From the NCBI RefSeq assembly GCF_030936135.1, contig NC_082594.1, positions 17,819,553-17,883,552 on the forward strand: 64,000 bases of DNA, written 5' to 3'. This DNA is from Gavia stellata (lineage: Eukaryota; Chordata; Aves; Gaviiformes; Gaviidae). The position numbers and the translations under genes are program-made. Below are positions 1-13,900 of this stretch, in pieces; positions within the stretch are counted from its first letter, which is position 1; each line of letters opens with the position of its first letter. The notes below the pieces were generated by a model. It ran no database searches, had not been told where the DNA came from, and was given only the letters and a program-made list of their open reading frames with translations.

Positions 1-3000
1 TCGGTCCCCTGGAATTGGCGACAAAAACATCCCTTTCCTAATTCTGCGCTCCTGTGACAAAGTAACTGAACTGTCAAGTAAAGGAGGTGCACTAATTCCC
101 TAGAAACCGCAGGCCATGGGCAACAAAGGACTCTGAGGGTAATTTAGTGCACTCCACTGCTCCAAAAGAGAGTCACCCCACCCACGCCATTCCCCACAAA
201 TGCTCTTCAGCATGTTCTCCAAACCTCCAGATCCCAGGGCTGTGGAGTCCAAAGCAGGGTATGCTACTCCAGCTCAGGCACTGCCACCACTGGCTAGATA
301 AGACACATCACACACGTTCATATATGCTAGTATAACATATACTAAGCAAATGAAAGAAGCTGCAACTATAGTCAGCATTACCTGTCTGGGTTACAATAGG
401 TATTTGCAACATGGATTTGCTTTGCTCATCTTTCAGCATCTTGCTTCCAGCCCCTCTGAGTTTTTTCAGAGGGGAAAAAAAAAATAAAAAAACCCTCTTT
501 TTCAGAGAGTCACAAGTCTCCTTGAATGCAAACATGTCCCATACTAATTTCATTCTGTTTCTGCTTTTTGTGCTTCTCCATGTAGAGCCCTTGCAGACTA
601 AGGTTGTAGGTACCACCAGGAATGCAAAGGAAGCCACTGATGCCTGGTCTGTAACACAAACAAAGCCAGCATTCTGACACCAGATGGCCAAACACCTCAC
701 AAACTAGCCCCTTCCTTCTAGTTTAGAAGAAACCCTTACCGTCTTCTTGTATTTTCACATCTCTGATACCTTAAAAATAAGTGTTAATGTTTAAATCACA
801 GCAGTTTACAGAAACCAATATGATAAAGAGGCTTGAAGGTGAATGGGAGAAGTGAGCATCCTCACTGCACAGCAAACTTGCTTCCTATGAATACTACACA
901 ACTCTTCTGCGAATCAAGAGCAAGAAAATGGTGAACTGGAGTCCTCACAACCCACTTGCATGTTCTCTCTTCCCATCATTAAAAGACAATCCAGGCTTTC
1001 TAGCACTGCTGTTTTGTTAGGCAGGGACTCATTAACCTTTTTAAAGTTAATTATTTAATATGCCATAATCATATTACTGTTCTCATCTACCTGTATTCCT
1101 GTTTGATTTGTATAAAAATGTACTAAGGAAGACAACCGCACCGTTTAACTGCAAGACTGAACTTATTTTTAATTAATGGAGAGGAAGACAACAAAATTAT
1201 CACAGACAGCAGTTCCCACCAAGATTTGATTTGGAAGCTTTGCACAGAAACTAAAAATAAAAGACTGTGCACTCATAAATCATTTAAAACAGTGTTCATG
1301 GACAAGGAGCACTTCAAGGAGGATGTGATCAACTGAAGTGAAGGGGATCTCGGGGGTGCACAAGGAGCTGGGATCTGAGAGAACCTTCTAAGTACTCTCA
1401 GCAACCCGAGGCCCAAGCGCTGGGTTGGGGCAGGGGATGCTGAGGCATGGGGGCAAATTCCCCTGGTCCAAAGGGACAGCAGTTTCGCAGCTGTCAGAAG
1501 GTGCTATGTTGGTCAAAGCCTTCATACGTAGGGAGTTAATGTTTGTAAAGAGCTGTGAAGATGAAAGTCCTGAGGATTAAGATTTCCTTGGAGGGCTTCG
1601 CTCTTTTTCTCAGTTTTAAATGAAGTTTATAAAAGGTTTCGTATTCAGTGGGAAATATAAATGCTATTAATTCACACATTCTTCCAGACAGCTATATACA
1701 GAGACAAGAATTACTCACACAGATGTGAATTCCATATAATCTGTTTCTGTTCTGATACTGGCTGATATTTTTGCTCTGAAGAGAAAATAACCCAAAAGCT
1801 TCCCACAAAAGACTACACATCAGGAAAAATGGAGAGCTGGTTCACAGAAATCCCTCGAGAAGCATGTGCTGTTTGTAAAAAGTGGTAATAGCCAAATTCT
1901 CTGTCCACTCTCTGCCTTCAAAAGCATATTAAGTTGTTTAGGGCTTTTAAAATCCCGAATCTATGTTGTAATAGCAGATAATATTTTCCCCAGAGTGCTC
2001 AGGAATGGACAGCGGTATATACTTTTAAATTCAACCAACCGGTTTGGAAATCACTGCAAGTACTCATGGCACGTAATTTCAATCTGTGAAGATTTCAGTT
2101 CCTGTTAAGTGGTGGTCCTCTCGCTATCTGCTGATAGCAAAGGGCAAAAGAAAGCAGGTAGTTGGCCCTGCCACAAGTATGGGCCAAACTAGGACCCACC
2201 TCAAGCTTTCCAGATTTGCTTTACATGGGCAGTCACTTTCCACTCACTCCAAATGCAGTTGGATAAAAATACTAAATACGGGAATACCACATTAATTTTC
2301 AACTCACAATAAGCAAAGGGAGAGAATTGCTGAGAACATCTGCCATGAAATACTATCCAATAAGTTGTTTCAATAAAGCTGAGCCATTTCACTGAAATAC
2401 ATTGATTTTGACGAAGTTTTCTTTGCTGACAGACTAAGGTTCAGTGCTCTGATCACTTCTAATTAGAGAGAAGAAAACTCAAGCAAAAGAAACCTCGGAT
2501 TTCTGACTGTAAAAATCACTATTTGATGTAGAAGTACCTTGCAACATTCGAAAGATTCCTTGCATCCACGTGGAACAAAGACCAATACTATACAGAGATA
2601 GCAACACTGCTGGCTAAACCTCTTAACAAGTGCTTCTCTTGGCTAAGAGAGTCAGACATTTGCCAAATTTAGACTACTTCTACATAATAATAGTAAGTAC
2701 TGGTCCGTGACCAACACAGTCACCAGAGCCTACTGAGTGATTCAATTAACCCATCAGGTCACCTACAGTAGCGTAAGAGGAATCACTCTCTAAGGCTCCA
2801 TTAACTTCATTGACTAGGCCAACACTATTTTGTGAACTTAGACATGCAGCTTACAGATGGACCCATAAAAGTGTTCTAACATTGTGCTGAATCCCACCAG
2901 CAGTGTGTAAAAAAAGATTGTGAATATTCTTGAAATGGGAAGCAAATGGAAACAGATGGAAACAAAAGTGTTGCTTTGCAGCAAAGGGGCACCCGCTTAA

Positions 3001-3207
3001 GTCTGAGATAGAGAACCTAGCGCATCCTAAACCTGTTGAAATGTAGTGACAGGGAGAAAAACAGCTCAGGAATTAGAGATCTGCCACCTTATCTTCTGAT
3101 CCTATATGACCACCAGATAGCCAAACTATGTATAAGTCTGAGTAGAACCTGATGTTCCTTCTTCTCCTAGAGCCCTGCAAAAAATATATGTATATCTGCA
3201 TCAGGTT

Positions 3208-3424
3208 TAGCTGAGATGGAGTTAATTTTCTTCATAGCAGCTCATATGGTGCTGTGTTTTAGATTTGTGACCAGAACAATGCTGATAACACACTAATGTT
3301 TCATCTATTGCTGAGCAGTGTTTGCACAGCGTCAAAGCCTTCTCCCATTTCTCCCTCTGCCCTCCTAGTGAATAGACTGGGAGTGCGCAAGAGGTTGGGA
3401 AGGGACACAGCCAGGCAGATGACC
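3208..3424 (+). repeat. LTR-type avian interspersed repeat fragment, reference arrangement
   Basis: This segment resembles 12955-13183 over its whole length, but there the second half is inverted. The first part runs from GAGATGGAGTTAATTTTC through CATATGGTGCTGTG to TATTGCTGAGCAGTG. The second part runs from CACAGCGTC through CTCCCTCTGCC to GGGACACAGCC. The type (an ERVL-like LTR is suspected) comes from general familiarity with bird repeats. I could not name the family, and no target-site duplication was found. Confidence 0.55.
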
Positions 3425-3839
3425 CAAACAGGAATGGTATTACAGCAATGTCTGATTTTCTGCCCATTTTTTCCCCACGGAAACACAGAATATAATCCTA
3501 GAGTTCACTTGCACCTCACCTTTCCCAGACTATACCGGTTTCTGACTCTTCTAAAGCCACCCTTCCTACTGTTTTTGCTACTTGCAATGCCCACAGCTTC
3601 CACATCCATAGCAAGAATAACGGTATCAGAAGTTGCAGCAAGTCCATCAGCAATGAGAAAAGCGATAGCAGGGAAGCAGTTTAGCCAGTGTACACAAGCA
3701 TTGCAGGGAGCGCATGGATGTGGCATCAATTTCTAATTGCTGCAATACAGTATGCTGCTTAATTTTGTAGATGACTCAGGGGTCTCTAAATAAAATTTTA
3801 AAAATCATTTAAGAGCAGAAGTAGAATTCAAAATGATCT

Positions 3840-4600
3840 CAGCAAAATGGAAAAATGGTCTATGAGAAGGAAACGAAGTCAACAAAGATAAGAGCAAGAA
3901 CCTAGACTTGGGCAAAAAATACACAGCTATAATAGCAAACTATTGACTTAGGAGCAAGAGAGGATCTGAAGATTGCAGGGAGTCATGGGCTTCTCTACAT
4001 CATACTCTTGTGAAAAAGGCAAACACTGCATTGGGGATGGGGAATTAATAGGATATTCCACCAAGAATGGCAGTAACCCTTTCATATCAGACACACTGGT
4101 AACACCTCACTGAGATATCATATCCATTCTGGAGACTTCTGTCACATCACATCTTTATGAACCAGAGAGACTCCAGAGCACAAAAGAATTATAAGAAAAA
4201 TAGAAAAAAAACAACCTACAAGAAATACTGAAAGAATATGCACAGCTTAACCTGAAGACTACAATATGGAAAGATGACTTAATTGCAGACTTCAAACATG
4301 TAAAAGGAAGCTCCAAAGAATGAAATAATGTTTCACACATTCATAACAGACAAGACAATAAATACTGGATTTGAATCATAGACAATTCAGATTAAAGAGT
4401 AGGAAGACAAATGTTTAATGATGAAAAGAGTGAATACTGGAATAAGTTGTCCAGGAAGGCTGTAGATTTTCCCTCCTCAGAGATCTTCATAGAGAAAACA
4501 CATCTAGGAATGCCACAAATGTACCCGATCTTGTCTTGGGATCAGTTAGATAATTTTATCTCGTGTCGTCCTCCTCTGATTGTGTGGATGTCACAAATCG
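3840..4600 (+). repeat. Ancient, highly decayed CR1/L3-like LINE 3' region
   Basis: Weak but collinear resemblance to the C-terminal reverse-transcriptase region and 3' end of old sauropsid CR1 elements. The pieces in order are a stretch like GATCTGAAGATTGCAGGGAG, then CCATTCTGGAGACTTCT, then GAATACTGGAATAAGTTGTC with the following GCTGTAGATTTTCC. No reading frame survives. Recognised by eye only. Confidence 0.5.
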
Positions 4601-5449
4601 CTTACGAAAGGCTCAAGGTTTACTTAACACATTTCATAAATCCAGTGTTAACAGATTAAGTACATGAACAAGTAAACCAGAGTGCTGATACTACTCTAAC
4701 GAGCAGTAGGCATGGTAGTTTTTGTACCTTTTTTTACTGTGTAACAGTAGCAAACCCTCACTATCAACCATGGCAGAGGGTGATTCAGGCAAAAACCCAG
4801 TATTTTAGTACAGACTGGTCAATCTTAGTGGCTGACTGGATGAACCGGCCAGTCCGGGCAAATACTTGCTAAGTCTTAGCTTAGGATAAGACAATGCTTG
4901 GATAAGACAATGAAAACCTAATTCCTGCAATAGCAGCCACGAAAGAAGAGAAAGGGACTGAAAGAGCACAAGGTCACCACTTCTGATTGAATTTGCTCAT
5001 GTTAACTTCAACCTAAGAGCCTACATACTCATTCCAGTTGGAGATGCCATCATCCACAAACCCACTATTACTGTCAGTTGTCTTCTTCCACCTCACAGGC
5101 AAGTGAGGTCCAAGAGACCTACTGAACTGGAGTCACACATTCAAAGAGTTGTTCAGCACTAAAAGGGAGAACGTTCGAAGACCTGGAAGAGCTATAATGC
5201 TTTCCAACAACTACAAAGCACACGCCTGGGGCTGGCTATAAAAAGCATCTAGAGACATGAGAGATCAGTTGGCATCCCCGAATAAAGCCTTGTAAACCTG
5301 TGACAACAGCAATGGAGAAGCTGTACAGTGGTAACTGTGTATCTACGCCACATTAAACACGTCAGCTCTGTTAGTTGTTCATATCTTGTCTTACAAGTGC
5401 TGCTCAAAGCCATTTTCACATAAAACATCAGAATTAAATAAGATCTTAA

Positions 5450-5548
5450 AATCACAGAAGAAAGAGCTGGGAGATACTTTGAAAAGTCATCTCGTCCCGT
5501 CTCAAGACCAGACAAAATGTACCTATTTATCATTCCAGATTGACAGGT
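5450..5548 (-). repeat. Ancient CR1-like 3' end fragment
   Basis: The plus strand reads as a decayed complement of the usual CR1-type 3' end: AAGAAAGAGCTGGGAGATAC followed by AAGTCATCTCGTCCCGTCTC. This corresponds to the familiar 'group of T/G-rich words before the terminal repeats' seen antisense. The fragment is short and strongly diverged. Confidence 0.4.
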
Positions 5549-7275
5549 GACCAGTGGTTAGGCATCAATGACCAGAAATCAAAAACCAGAAAATCTTGAA
5601 GAAAAATATTGCCCTCAAAGACACCGGTCCATGAAGAATGCCTTCGACTTTACTCTAAAAGGTTAATTGCGCTCCTGTTTTTTGCTAAATTCTTGGGTTT
5701 ACTGCATGTATGCTCTAAGATACTTGCTTTACAAAAGCTAAAAATTGAAAAAGAATAAATTGATGGATTTTCAATTCTATGACAGAACTTAAAGCAGGTT
5801 CATCGGAGCCATTTCAGGACACCAGCTGCCCTCAGACCATATGTACAAAGGCACACACAGCTTGGGCATTGTGGAACGAACTTTTTACATCTACCCACAC
5901 ATTAAGAGCTCAGACTGTGCTTTCTCTGATGTAACCAACACACTCATTTTGTGTTGCGTGATGTGCCTCGGGGCTCTCTGCGTACAGTGCTTAGGTCACA
6001 CCTAAGAGGCAGGACAGCAGGGAGGGTAAAGATGCTTGTAGTTAAAGATGTCCTGCAATTATGCAGTCCTTTTAAAACATGGTTCTAGTACTTCACAGAT
6101 GCTTTATCATAAGTCTCAAAATAAACAGAGACAGCTGGGCAGTTGTGCAAGACTGACCATCAAGCAGGATACAATGTTTAAAACTACAAATTCATCAGCT
6201 TCTACAATGATAGATAACTCTTTTCCAAAGATTTCCCTGGGACAATCCTAGGATTGTATTATTAGCTTTAAAATCTGGGACCCGAGGAAAGCTTAAATCT
6301 TCTTTTAGAACCAACTTCCAGTGTTCTTAATTTGGGAGTAAAATTTACACTAGCTTCCCTGTAAAGGATGTAGCAGCATGACTTTCTTGCATGTTACCCT
6401 TCCTTCCCACTTTTAATGACATAAACAAATGCAACATCAAGAAAAGTAATGCTACCACACAGCTACATCAATATGCACAGGAGAATTGTGATGTTAGCAA
6501 GCCTGAATTTCTAACGTCCGTTCCTTCACGCTGGATTAGGCTGCCTTGATTTGTAAGGACTAAAAATGGCACTTTCAACTAGGATATTAAGGATCTTGTT
6601 TCCAAAACAGCTACACTTAAATTAAGAGTATAGCAGCCTGTGTCTCCACATATTTTCATCCGTTAGTCTAGCTGGACTTATAAAGAGAAAACATGATTTA
6701 ATGATAAAAATACAGATGCAGAAGACAGGAAATGCTGAAGAAATTTCAACCAAAGACAGAACCCTTAAGGGATCCATCAAAATGCTGCTGCTTTCATAGA
6801 TCGCAAGAGAGTTGTGATCTCTTGCCATGAGAGTTACTATTTTAACATGTTATTTTCCAGTCAGAACTTGTATGAAATTTCAAACAAGATGGCTGAACTC
6901 AGTATGTAAAATCCCACTAAATCACAATTGCTTAGGACTCTGGGAATAACTCATTCTTCGGATTCATGAACAAACTGGGAAAAAAATCAGCCCAAACAGA
7001 CCTAAAAGTGAATGTTGCTATACTGATTTTCTAGCAAAGCAACAAAAATCAACATTGTTCTCTTTCAGGTATTTTAACAAGGACAAAGCAACAAACCACC
7101 ACCGTTACACCAAAACTGCACTAAATGCAGCATCTCGCTGTCTTACTCCAAAGGAAAACATAAAAGGAGAAGGGAAAAGCAAGTGGAATATTGGAATATG
7201 GACATATATGAGAACTACCTTTCTGAAGAACACTAGTAACAAGCAGAAAGCCTTGCTTTCCATTTTAGCTGAGTT

Positions 7276-7325
7276 TACCTCAGCTTACATCAACCTCATT
7301 TTACATTACCTCAGTTTACATCAAC
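7276..7325. repeat. Short tandem direct repeat (two copies, 31-base period)
   Basis: TACCTCAGCTTACATCAAC at 7276-7294 recurs as TACCTCAGTTTACATCAAC at 7307-7325, with one mismatch in 19 bases. No function is suggested. Confidence 0.7.
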
Positions 7326-10080
7326 AGATGACTTCAGGCAATCACCTTGACATCAACCAACCACTGGTTATGGATAAGGATAATGATACCATGACCGCTT
7401 TTGCATTTCATTTTGTAGCTAATGGTGTGGTACAAATTCATGGTGCTTTCCTTCAATTTGAGCAAAAATATCAGCCTCATAACATGGGTCCTTAATATGA
7501 AGACAACTGCCTCATGCTTCAGGCAGCTTTCCACAGCAACCACATAGGCCTGGGGAACACCAGGTTGAATAGTACAGCCTGAGAAAAAGCGAAGAAGAAA
7601 GTGAACATCTCACAAGAGCCTGTTTAGCTCATTTTCCCCAAGACAGACCCAGGCTGGGAATCTTCAAGGTATCAAGGACCAAGGCAGATGATCTGCTTGA
7701 CTATAGCATCCATTCTGGTTCTCTCTAGAGAACTTAGTGACAAATGTAATTGAATAAAAAGCTCTGGAGTCCGAGTTCCTGCTCAGCCCTCACCCAGGGC
7801 TTGATTGAGCAGCAGCAATGGTGGTGTGCTGGTGCAACACGCCCTCCTTGAAACCACTGAAAGACCTGGAATGCAGGTGAGAGGATGCAATTCCTTCAGC
7901 ATAGCAAGGAAATACAAAGAAGGGGAGTACTCCAAGTTGGAAAAAGCTGACTTGATAGCAGGGAAACATTGCATTTTATGCCAGGCACTGAGCAGAAGAG
8001 TAGCAGCACATATTATGCGTAAGAATCTTCCTATCTGACAGGGCAGGACATGGCTATGTTCTAACACCTGTTAAATCACATACACAGATTCACATGAAGA
8101 GAGAAGTCCCTTTCTGCCCCTGGTTACACGAAAGAGTACATAGGTGCACATTTATAGCAATGTAAGAAATCCAGCTTTCAATCCCTGTCCTCCCTGAAGA
8201 CACCCGAATTTACATTTTCCACTTCCTAGTGCCAAAATAATTTACGTATTGGGTATTCTTCCAGATGAAGAAGGTCTATTTAAGATATTTTAATATTTAT
8301 AAGAGTGAGGACTGAAGTCTGAGTGTACCGTGCCTTCCACATAAGTGCCCTAGCAAGCTGTGTTCATTCTCATGGCCTCATGAATATTTAGAGGTACTTA
8401 TGAAGAGGAACAGCTTAACCTCAAGATACACATCTGGTCTGTGACCAATTACAAGGTACTAATCTCAGTGTATGTGATAAGCACAGTCTCCCATTCTGAA
8501 AACTTCTAGTAGGGTAAGACACATTTTCCTGTATCACTAGCTTGAGATTGTTACCCTTACTCCATATTCCAGACTCCTTTCTGGTCCAAAGAATATCAGT
8601 AGTTTTGCTGACACCGGAATAGTAAAATGTGCACAGATCATAAGTCAGAGAAGAAGACTTTTCTACATACAAGTTAGATCCTTTGTAAAACACAGGGCTT
8701 CTCTTGAGGAACACAAATTTTGAGCAGAAGCGATAGCATTTAGAAAAACTGCATCTCCAGCACAGCATTGGATAAAAACATTTCCGTGGCCTTAAAAGAC
8801 AGTCACCTCTGCCACTTCCCAGCTGTCCTCGAAGGGGGCAGATGACACCAGAGGCAACATACACTTTCAGAGAAAACAATTTTTAGTCATGCTTTACACC
8901 AAATACTGCACTTTACCTAAATTTGCTCCAGTGTTACCACATTCCAAGCAACTACTAGCAGCTACTAGGACATTTCATGTCCTATTTGTTCTGTAGTCTC
9001 CTCAGTAGCCTAAGGAAGATCAAAACTTACTTGAGAACAGTAGAACTGCACCTTTTATCCATGGCTTGCTGGTGAAAAATAGCACAAATCAGACATTAAA
9101 TCACTAAAATTATCATGACAGCTTATTTTTAAGTTATTTCTCTTGCAGTGACACAAATTTACAAAGATTCTATAGAAAATAATTCACAACACAGTAGATT
9201 TCTACCTCTACCAGACTTATTTGCCAAAGTGAAAAAAAAAAAAAAGTACTAACTCTTCAGGAAAGTTGCAGAAGACCACTGAGGGACTAGAAATGAACAC
9301 TTCTTCAACCCTGTAATATTTAGTGATCCATTTCTTAATCCGAGCAGTTCACAATAGGTAACAGAGCTGTACAGGGCAACAGTTCAGCAGGAAAAGAGCG
9401 GGAAGGACATTGGGACACTTGCACGATGCCTTAACCTCTGCTATGCTAAGGGCCTTCCACTTGCCACTCAGAGCCTTTCCCTGTAGCACTGCAGTCTTTT
9501 GTTTGCAAGTTTGCACCCTTTCCCTTGTCCACTGTGGCACTGTTTTCATCCTTGTCCTTCTGTCCTTGTCCTGTTCTCCCAGCTCTGCACCTGCAAACCC
9601 CAAGTCTGCTCTGTCAGGTTTCCCACGGAAAGTGATTGACATTGATGTGAGAATCTCCCTTTTCCCCCCCTCACCCCTTCCTACCCCCATTTTGTAACTT
9701 TCACGCAAAAGAAAAAAAAAAAACTAGTTAATAACACAGCAGACAATAGTCCTTTAAATAGCGGACAGGCATTTCCCAGTGACATCCATGCACAAAGCTT
9801 AACAATCAATTAACATGCAACTCTTGCCTCTGATCAGAGCGTGCTCCAATCAGCGCTACCAACAGCACAAGCAGGAACAACCAGCAGGGAGTTTGCTGAT
9901 GAAAACTATATTGTTATCATCAGAAAAGTACTACAGCAGACCGCCTGCCGCACTAGAGAGGATATCCAGGGGAGAACAGTCACCTGGGGAGATCCCTGAG
10001 ATTATTTTCTTCTTTTCTGGCTATCGGAGAGTGTTTTTCCTTAAGGTTCTTCACCACTCCTCTCTCTTTTGTTTTTGTTT

Positions 10081-10086
10081 TTTATT
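10081..10086 (-). promoter_or_regulatory. Candidate distal polyadenylation hexamer (AATAAA) of CWF19L2
   Basis: This is the first canonical AATAAA found on the minus strand past the stop codon, about 690 bases downstream. It is followed within about 30 bases by a short G/T-containing stretch (GAGTGGTG). Its use is inferred only. Confidence 0.35.
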
Positions 10087-10731
10087 ATCATCCTAAGTAA
10101 CTGTTATCATTAAAGCTGTCATTTGCTACCAGCTATAGACTGTCTCATCACCCTTTGTGCAACAGGTCAGCTTGAAAATATTACTTCGTATTGAAAGAAA
10201 GTAGAGAAAATGGCATTAATTCTTGTACAGGGGGGCAGAGCAGGTTTATCAATCACATCATACTTTAACATTTGTAGCACTGCAATGACCTCAACTTAAA
10301 GAACACAAGGACTCAAATTCAGAAAATAATTTTCTGTACAGCCTCCTTCTGCAACAATGTATTTGTATTAATCAAAATGTTCTTAAAATTTACACCATTT
10401 TCTACAAAAAGTCATCGTGATAATTAAGCACTGGCCCTATGCTAAATACAATATAAAAAAAATAAGTTGCCTCAAAGATTATAAAAACTCCAAAAACAGA
10501 AGCTACATTTTGAAGAATTCCAATAGCCACATGGATATTATTCTTTTGGCACAGCTAAAAAATGAAAAACTAAAAACAATGTACACCTCTGGCTTGTCAG
10601 GCTTGCAGGTTCATGTGATCCACAGTGTCTAAACCAGAAACAGGTAATCAGCAATTAAACAATATCCTTGGTTTTAAAATATATTAGCAATACATAACAC
10701 ACTGGTGTTATTCTTAACATATGAGATATCC

Positions 10732-10737
10732 TTTAAT
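10732..10737 (-). promoter_or_regulatory. Candidate proximal polyadenylation hexamer (ATTAAA) of CWF19L2
   Basis: ATTAAA lies on the minus strand 42 bases after the stop codon. If used, the 3' untranslated region would be only about 60 bases long. The hexamer is common by chance in this AT-rich sequence, and no clear GU-rich element was identified after it. Confidence 0.25.
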
Positions 10738-10778
10738 ATAATTTATGGCTTATCTAGTCCTTGACTGCAGGGATGTAC

Positions 10779-10919
10779 TCATTCTTTCTTTTTGGTAAAG
10801 TCATATGGTTTCCACCACTGTGCAAACTGCAACACCTTCTTCCTCTGATCCTCAAAATTCTGTCTGATTCCTTTTCTCCAGAGCCGCGGTTCCAAGTCCA
10901 GCATGCCACCAATTATTTC
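10779..10919 (-). CDS. CWF19L2: CWF19L2 terminal coding exon with stop codon
   Basis: The acceptor is CTTGCAAAG before 10919. The exon encodes [20 protein letters not shown], then [20 protein letters not shown] and FTKKKE, with TGA at 10781-10779. The open frame continues upstream of the acceptor into intron sequence, so the exon start is set by the splice site and by continuity with FGK of the previous exon. The 3' untranslated region follows toward lower coordinates. Confidence 0.95.
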   Translation of the reverse strand, partial: EIIGGMLDLEPRLWRKGIRQNFEDQRKKVLQFAQWWKPYDFTKKKE

Positions 10920-13900
10920 CTTTGCAAGTAGAACAAAGATAGATAATGATAAACGCAAAATTACCGTATTACTTAACACTATTTTACCATAGAATATAGA
11001 AAAATATGTTTTCAAATTATGATATTATTTATCACTGTTTTCTTCAAGCCCTAGGTATTAAAACTGGAAATTCTGAAAAATATACCAATTCAAAAATGAG
11101 AACTTTAGTTGTTAGATGGTTGCCTCAGCAAAATTCTTTTAAGTACAGGACAGCAATGCTCTGCATAAATATCCTAACACTGCAAGACTGTTACTATATT
11201 AGTATATTTGTGACTAAAAAGAGAAAAGTTCAGAAAAAAGAAAGCTGCCCACTTTGCTCTTAACTCTTCTTGAAATAAGTTATATTCCTCCCCAATCACT
11301 CCTAATGTTTTGGCAATATTGACTCTTTCAATAAATGATGGCTGCAACATAATAAAGAACGTAAGATTTTATTGCAGCTTTTCCTGTATATACTATATTC
11401 TCTATACTGCATGGAGTAATTTAACTACACATGTATTATACTAGGAGTTGTCTGGGAGTTTGTTTACGTGTATGCACCCTAGTTTATACAAGCAGAAGCA
11501 GTGCACCTATATGAGAATACTATGGTCATGAAAACCCTTTATTTTTTCCTTCTTCTTAAATAGATGCAAGTATTTTCCATCTATTAGACTATACGTCAAG
11601 TATCTAGAGTTCCTATTAATTCAAAAGAAACATGGATCTACAATCACATTCTGAGTATCAGCCAGCGAAGAAATCAACTACTATTTTATTCAACAAGCTA
11701 AGTTATAATGACTCCCCAAGAAAAGCCAGATAATAAACTGGGATAAGGTACATCAGAGTGACTATTCTGTCAGCATCTGTTTTAATTACTTAAATTTTAC
11801 AAAACAGAGTATAATTGGTAAATTAATCTTTCCAACAATACCTTTCCAAAGTAATGAGGGAACTTGTGTTGATCTTCAATGACATGAGCAAATCCTCCTT
11901 GAAGGCCGAAGTCCACAGAAAAGTATGGTAAACCTTTAGGAACCTATACACACAAAAACGTATTTTTAGATGTTTAACAGAGTGTAGGCATTTAGTTAAC
12001 CTCCCCACAACTTAAATTTGAAAGTGGCTTTACAGTTGATAGTATTGCATTTTATTTTAAACCTCCTCTCAGACAAAGTTATGAAATTGCTACAGAGAAA
12101 CAGTAAAACAAACAGGCAAGGAGAAAGAACACCACACAACAACTAGATAAAAAGACACTGAAAACTGAAAAGATGATTGCTGGGTGGCAGAACCTCCAGA
12201 GGACAATGCTACAGCACCAGGTAAGAGACGGGGAGGGACCAGGCAGCAGCATGCACACCGAGCAAATGCCTTCCTGACTCCACAGCTCTGAATTACATAG
12301 AATGTGTAGAAATTTTAATACTACCACCAGCAAGTCGCCTTTATTAAAGATGAGGTGTTGCGTGTTAACAGGAAATATTTACCCAGAGGAAATGTTGATA
12401 CTCAGGGGGAAGGGGAAAAGGGGAAACACCTCTATGGAGAATACACTACCAGTAAACCTCACTACATGACTGGAAGTTATCAGTAACTTGCTGAATTGGA
12501 TAATTTAGTAATTCAGTCAGCCTACAGAGGAGACGCTGGTTATCCTGCCACAAGGAAAGACCCTTCAGCCTGACAGTGAGAAGCGGATTCATTTATTGCT
12601 ACAGTATTGCAAGTAATTTCTCCTGTTTCACTACAACAAGTTATTTTCCACTCTTTTAATTGCTGAGGATGTTCCTATACAGGTAAGATTTATAAAGCCT
12701 CAAATTCATAAGCATTTCCTCTGCTACAGTCCAAATAACTCACAATTTTCACAAGGCATGCTCCATATATTGCTTGAAAATTCACTCTAAAAATAATTAA
12801 GATTTAATACAGAGGGACAATGCAGCATAGCAAGAACATTAAAACATTTTAACTTACCTGAAAAAAATCATTAAATAAGGAAAAAATGGGTCGGTGGGTG
12901 ACACCTTAAGGGAAATGTCAGCTTTATCTTATTTGTGTCTAGCAATGATTTGGGTCTGGCTGGGCTGGAGTTCATTTTTGTCACAGCAGCCCATATGGTG
13001 CTGGGTTTTGGACTGGTGACTAAACCAGTGTTGGTAACATGCCAGTGTTTCAGCTATTGCTGAACAGTGCTTGCTGCTGGGTCAGCTGTCCCAGCTGTGT
13101 CCCTTTCCAGCCCGTTGCCCAGCCCCAGCTCCCTCGCTGTGGGGAGCAGAGGGAGAAGCAGAGAAGGCCTTGATGCTGTGTAAGGGCTGGATGTTAAGGC
13201 TCTGCCTCTAGACACCATAGTCCCAATTTCTGCACACAATCTACCTATTAGATGATGTCTCAGCCATATCTGACCCTCCTTCCAGGCACCATCTCCTAAT
13301 ACAACTCTCCAACTTCTCAAACCTCAGCTTGGTCTCTAAACTATACTCTCATATCTTCCCAAAGGCTACAGGCATTTCTTTTACCCTAAAATAATGTTAA
13401 AATCACACAGCTGTGTAACAATTTACACTCAGATGCATTATATTAATTTAAAGAAGTGTTGTGACAATCTGAAAACTGGCCTACCTTCAAATGGGTATAT
13501 AATAGTCACAAAAATGTATGGCTAAGAAGAGTCTTAAAGAAATCAAATGTCCTGAAGCCCTACCATGTGTCAAGAAAATTATATTTATATACTTTTATAT
13601 AAATATATAATAATAATAAATTATATTTAAAAATATTTATGACAGACGTTGGCTTTCCCTGGTCTGAAACACCAATGAGCAGAAGATATCCAAAACATGC
13701 CTATTTTGTTTTCTGTTTACATCCACCTTAAGTTTAAAGTCCTCCCTAAGTCCTTGCTACAAATTAATTGAATTCCTTCTTGCCTGCACCCAATAGTGCT
13801 AGGGAACAACTAAGTACTATCCTCTTTAAAACAATCTCATATATACAGAAAACTAGCATCACATACCATTTCAGCCTTCTCTTTCCTAGACAGCACAACC

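Larger units (their letters stand above)
1..10778. other. 3' flank of CWF19L2, no gene recognised
   Basis: AT-rich sequence with only short or unconvincing open frames. It holds an LTR-type fragment (3208-3424), decayed CR1-like pieces (about 3840-4600 and 5450-5548), a pyrimidine-rich and somewhat GC-richer stretch near 9400-9700, and small homopolymer runs. Part of the segment next to 10778 is 3' untranslated region. I see no exon of a neighbouring gene. Confidence 0.6.

Noticed and set aside
3296..3736. Open frame of 146 codons on the plus strand
   Set aside because: It starts inside the LTR-type repeat and runs into unrelated sequence with no protein-like pattern.
7055..7495. Open frame of 146 codons on the plus strand
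   Set aside because: Low-complexity composition and no recognisable family. It contains the small tandem repeat at 7276-7325.
8421..8879. Open frame of 152 codons on the minus strand, 1.9 kb downstream of the CWF19L2 stop
   Set aside because: No domain, motif or splice context was recognised. One such frame is expected by chance in a window of this size.
9349..9708. Overlapping open frames on both strands in a GC-richer stretch
   Set aside because: Both follow from composition (a pyrimidine-rich plus strand). No domain was seen and no repeat family was matched.
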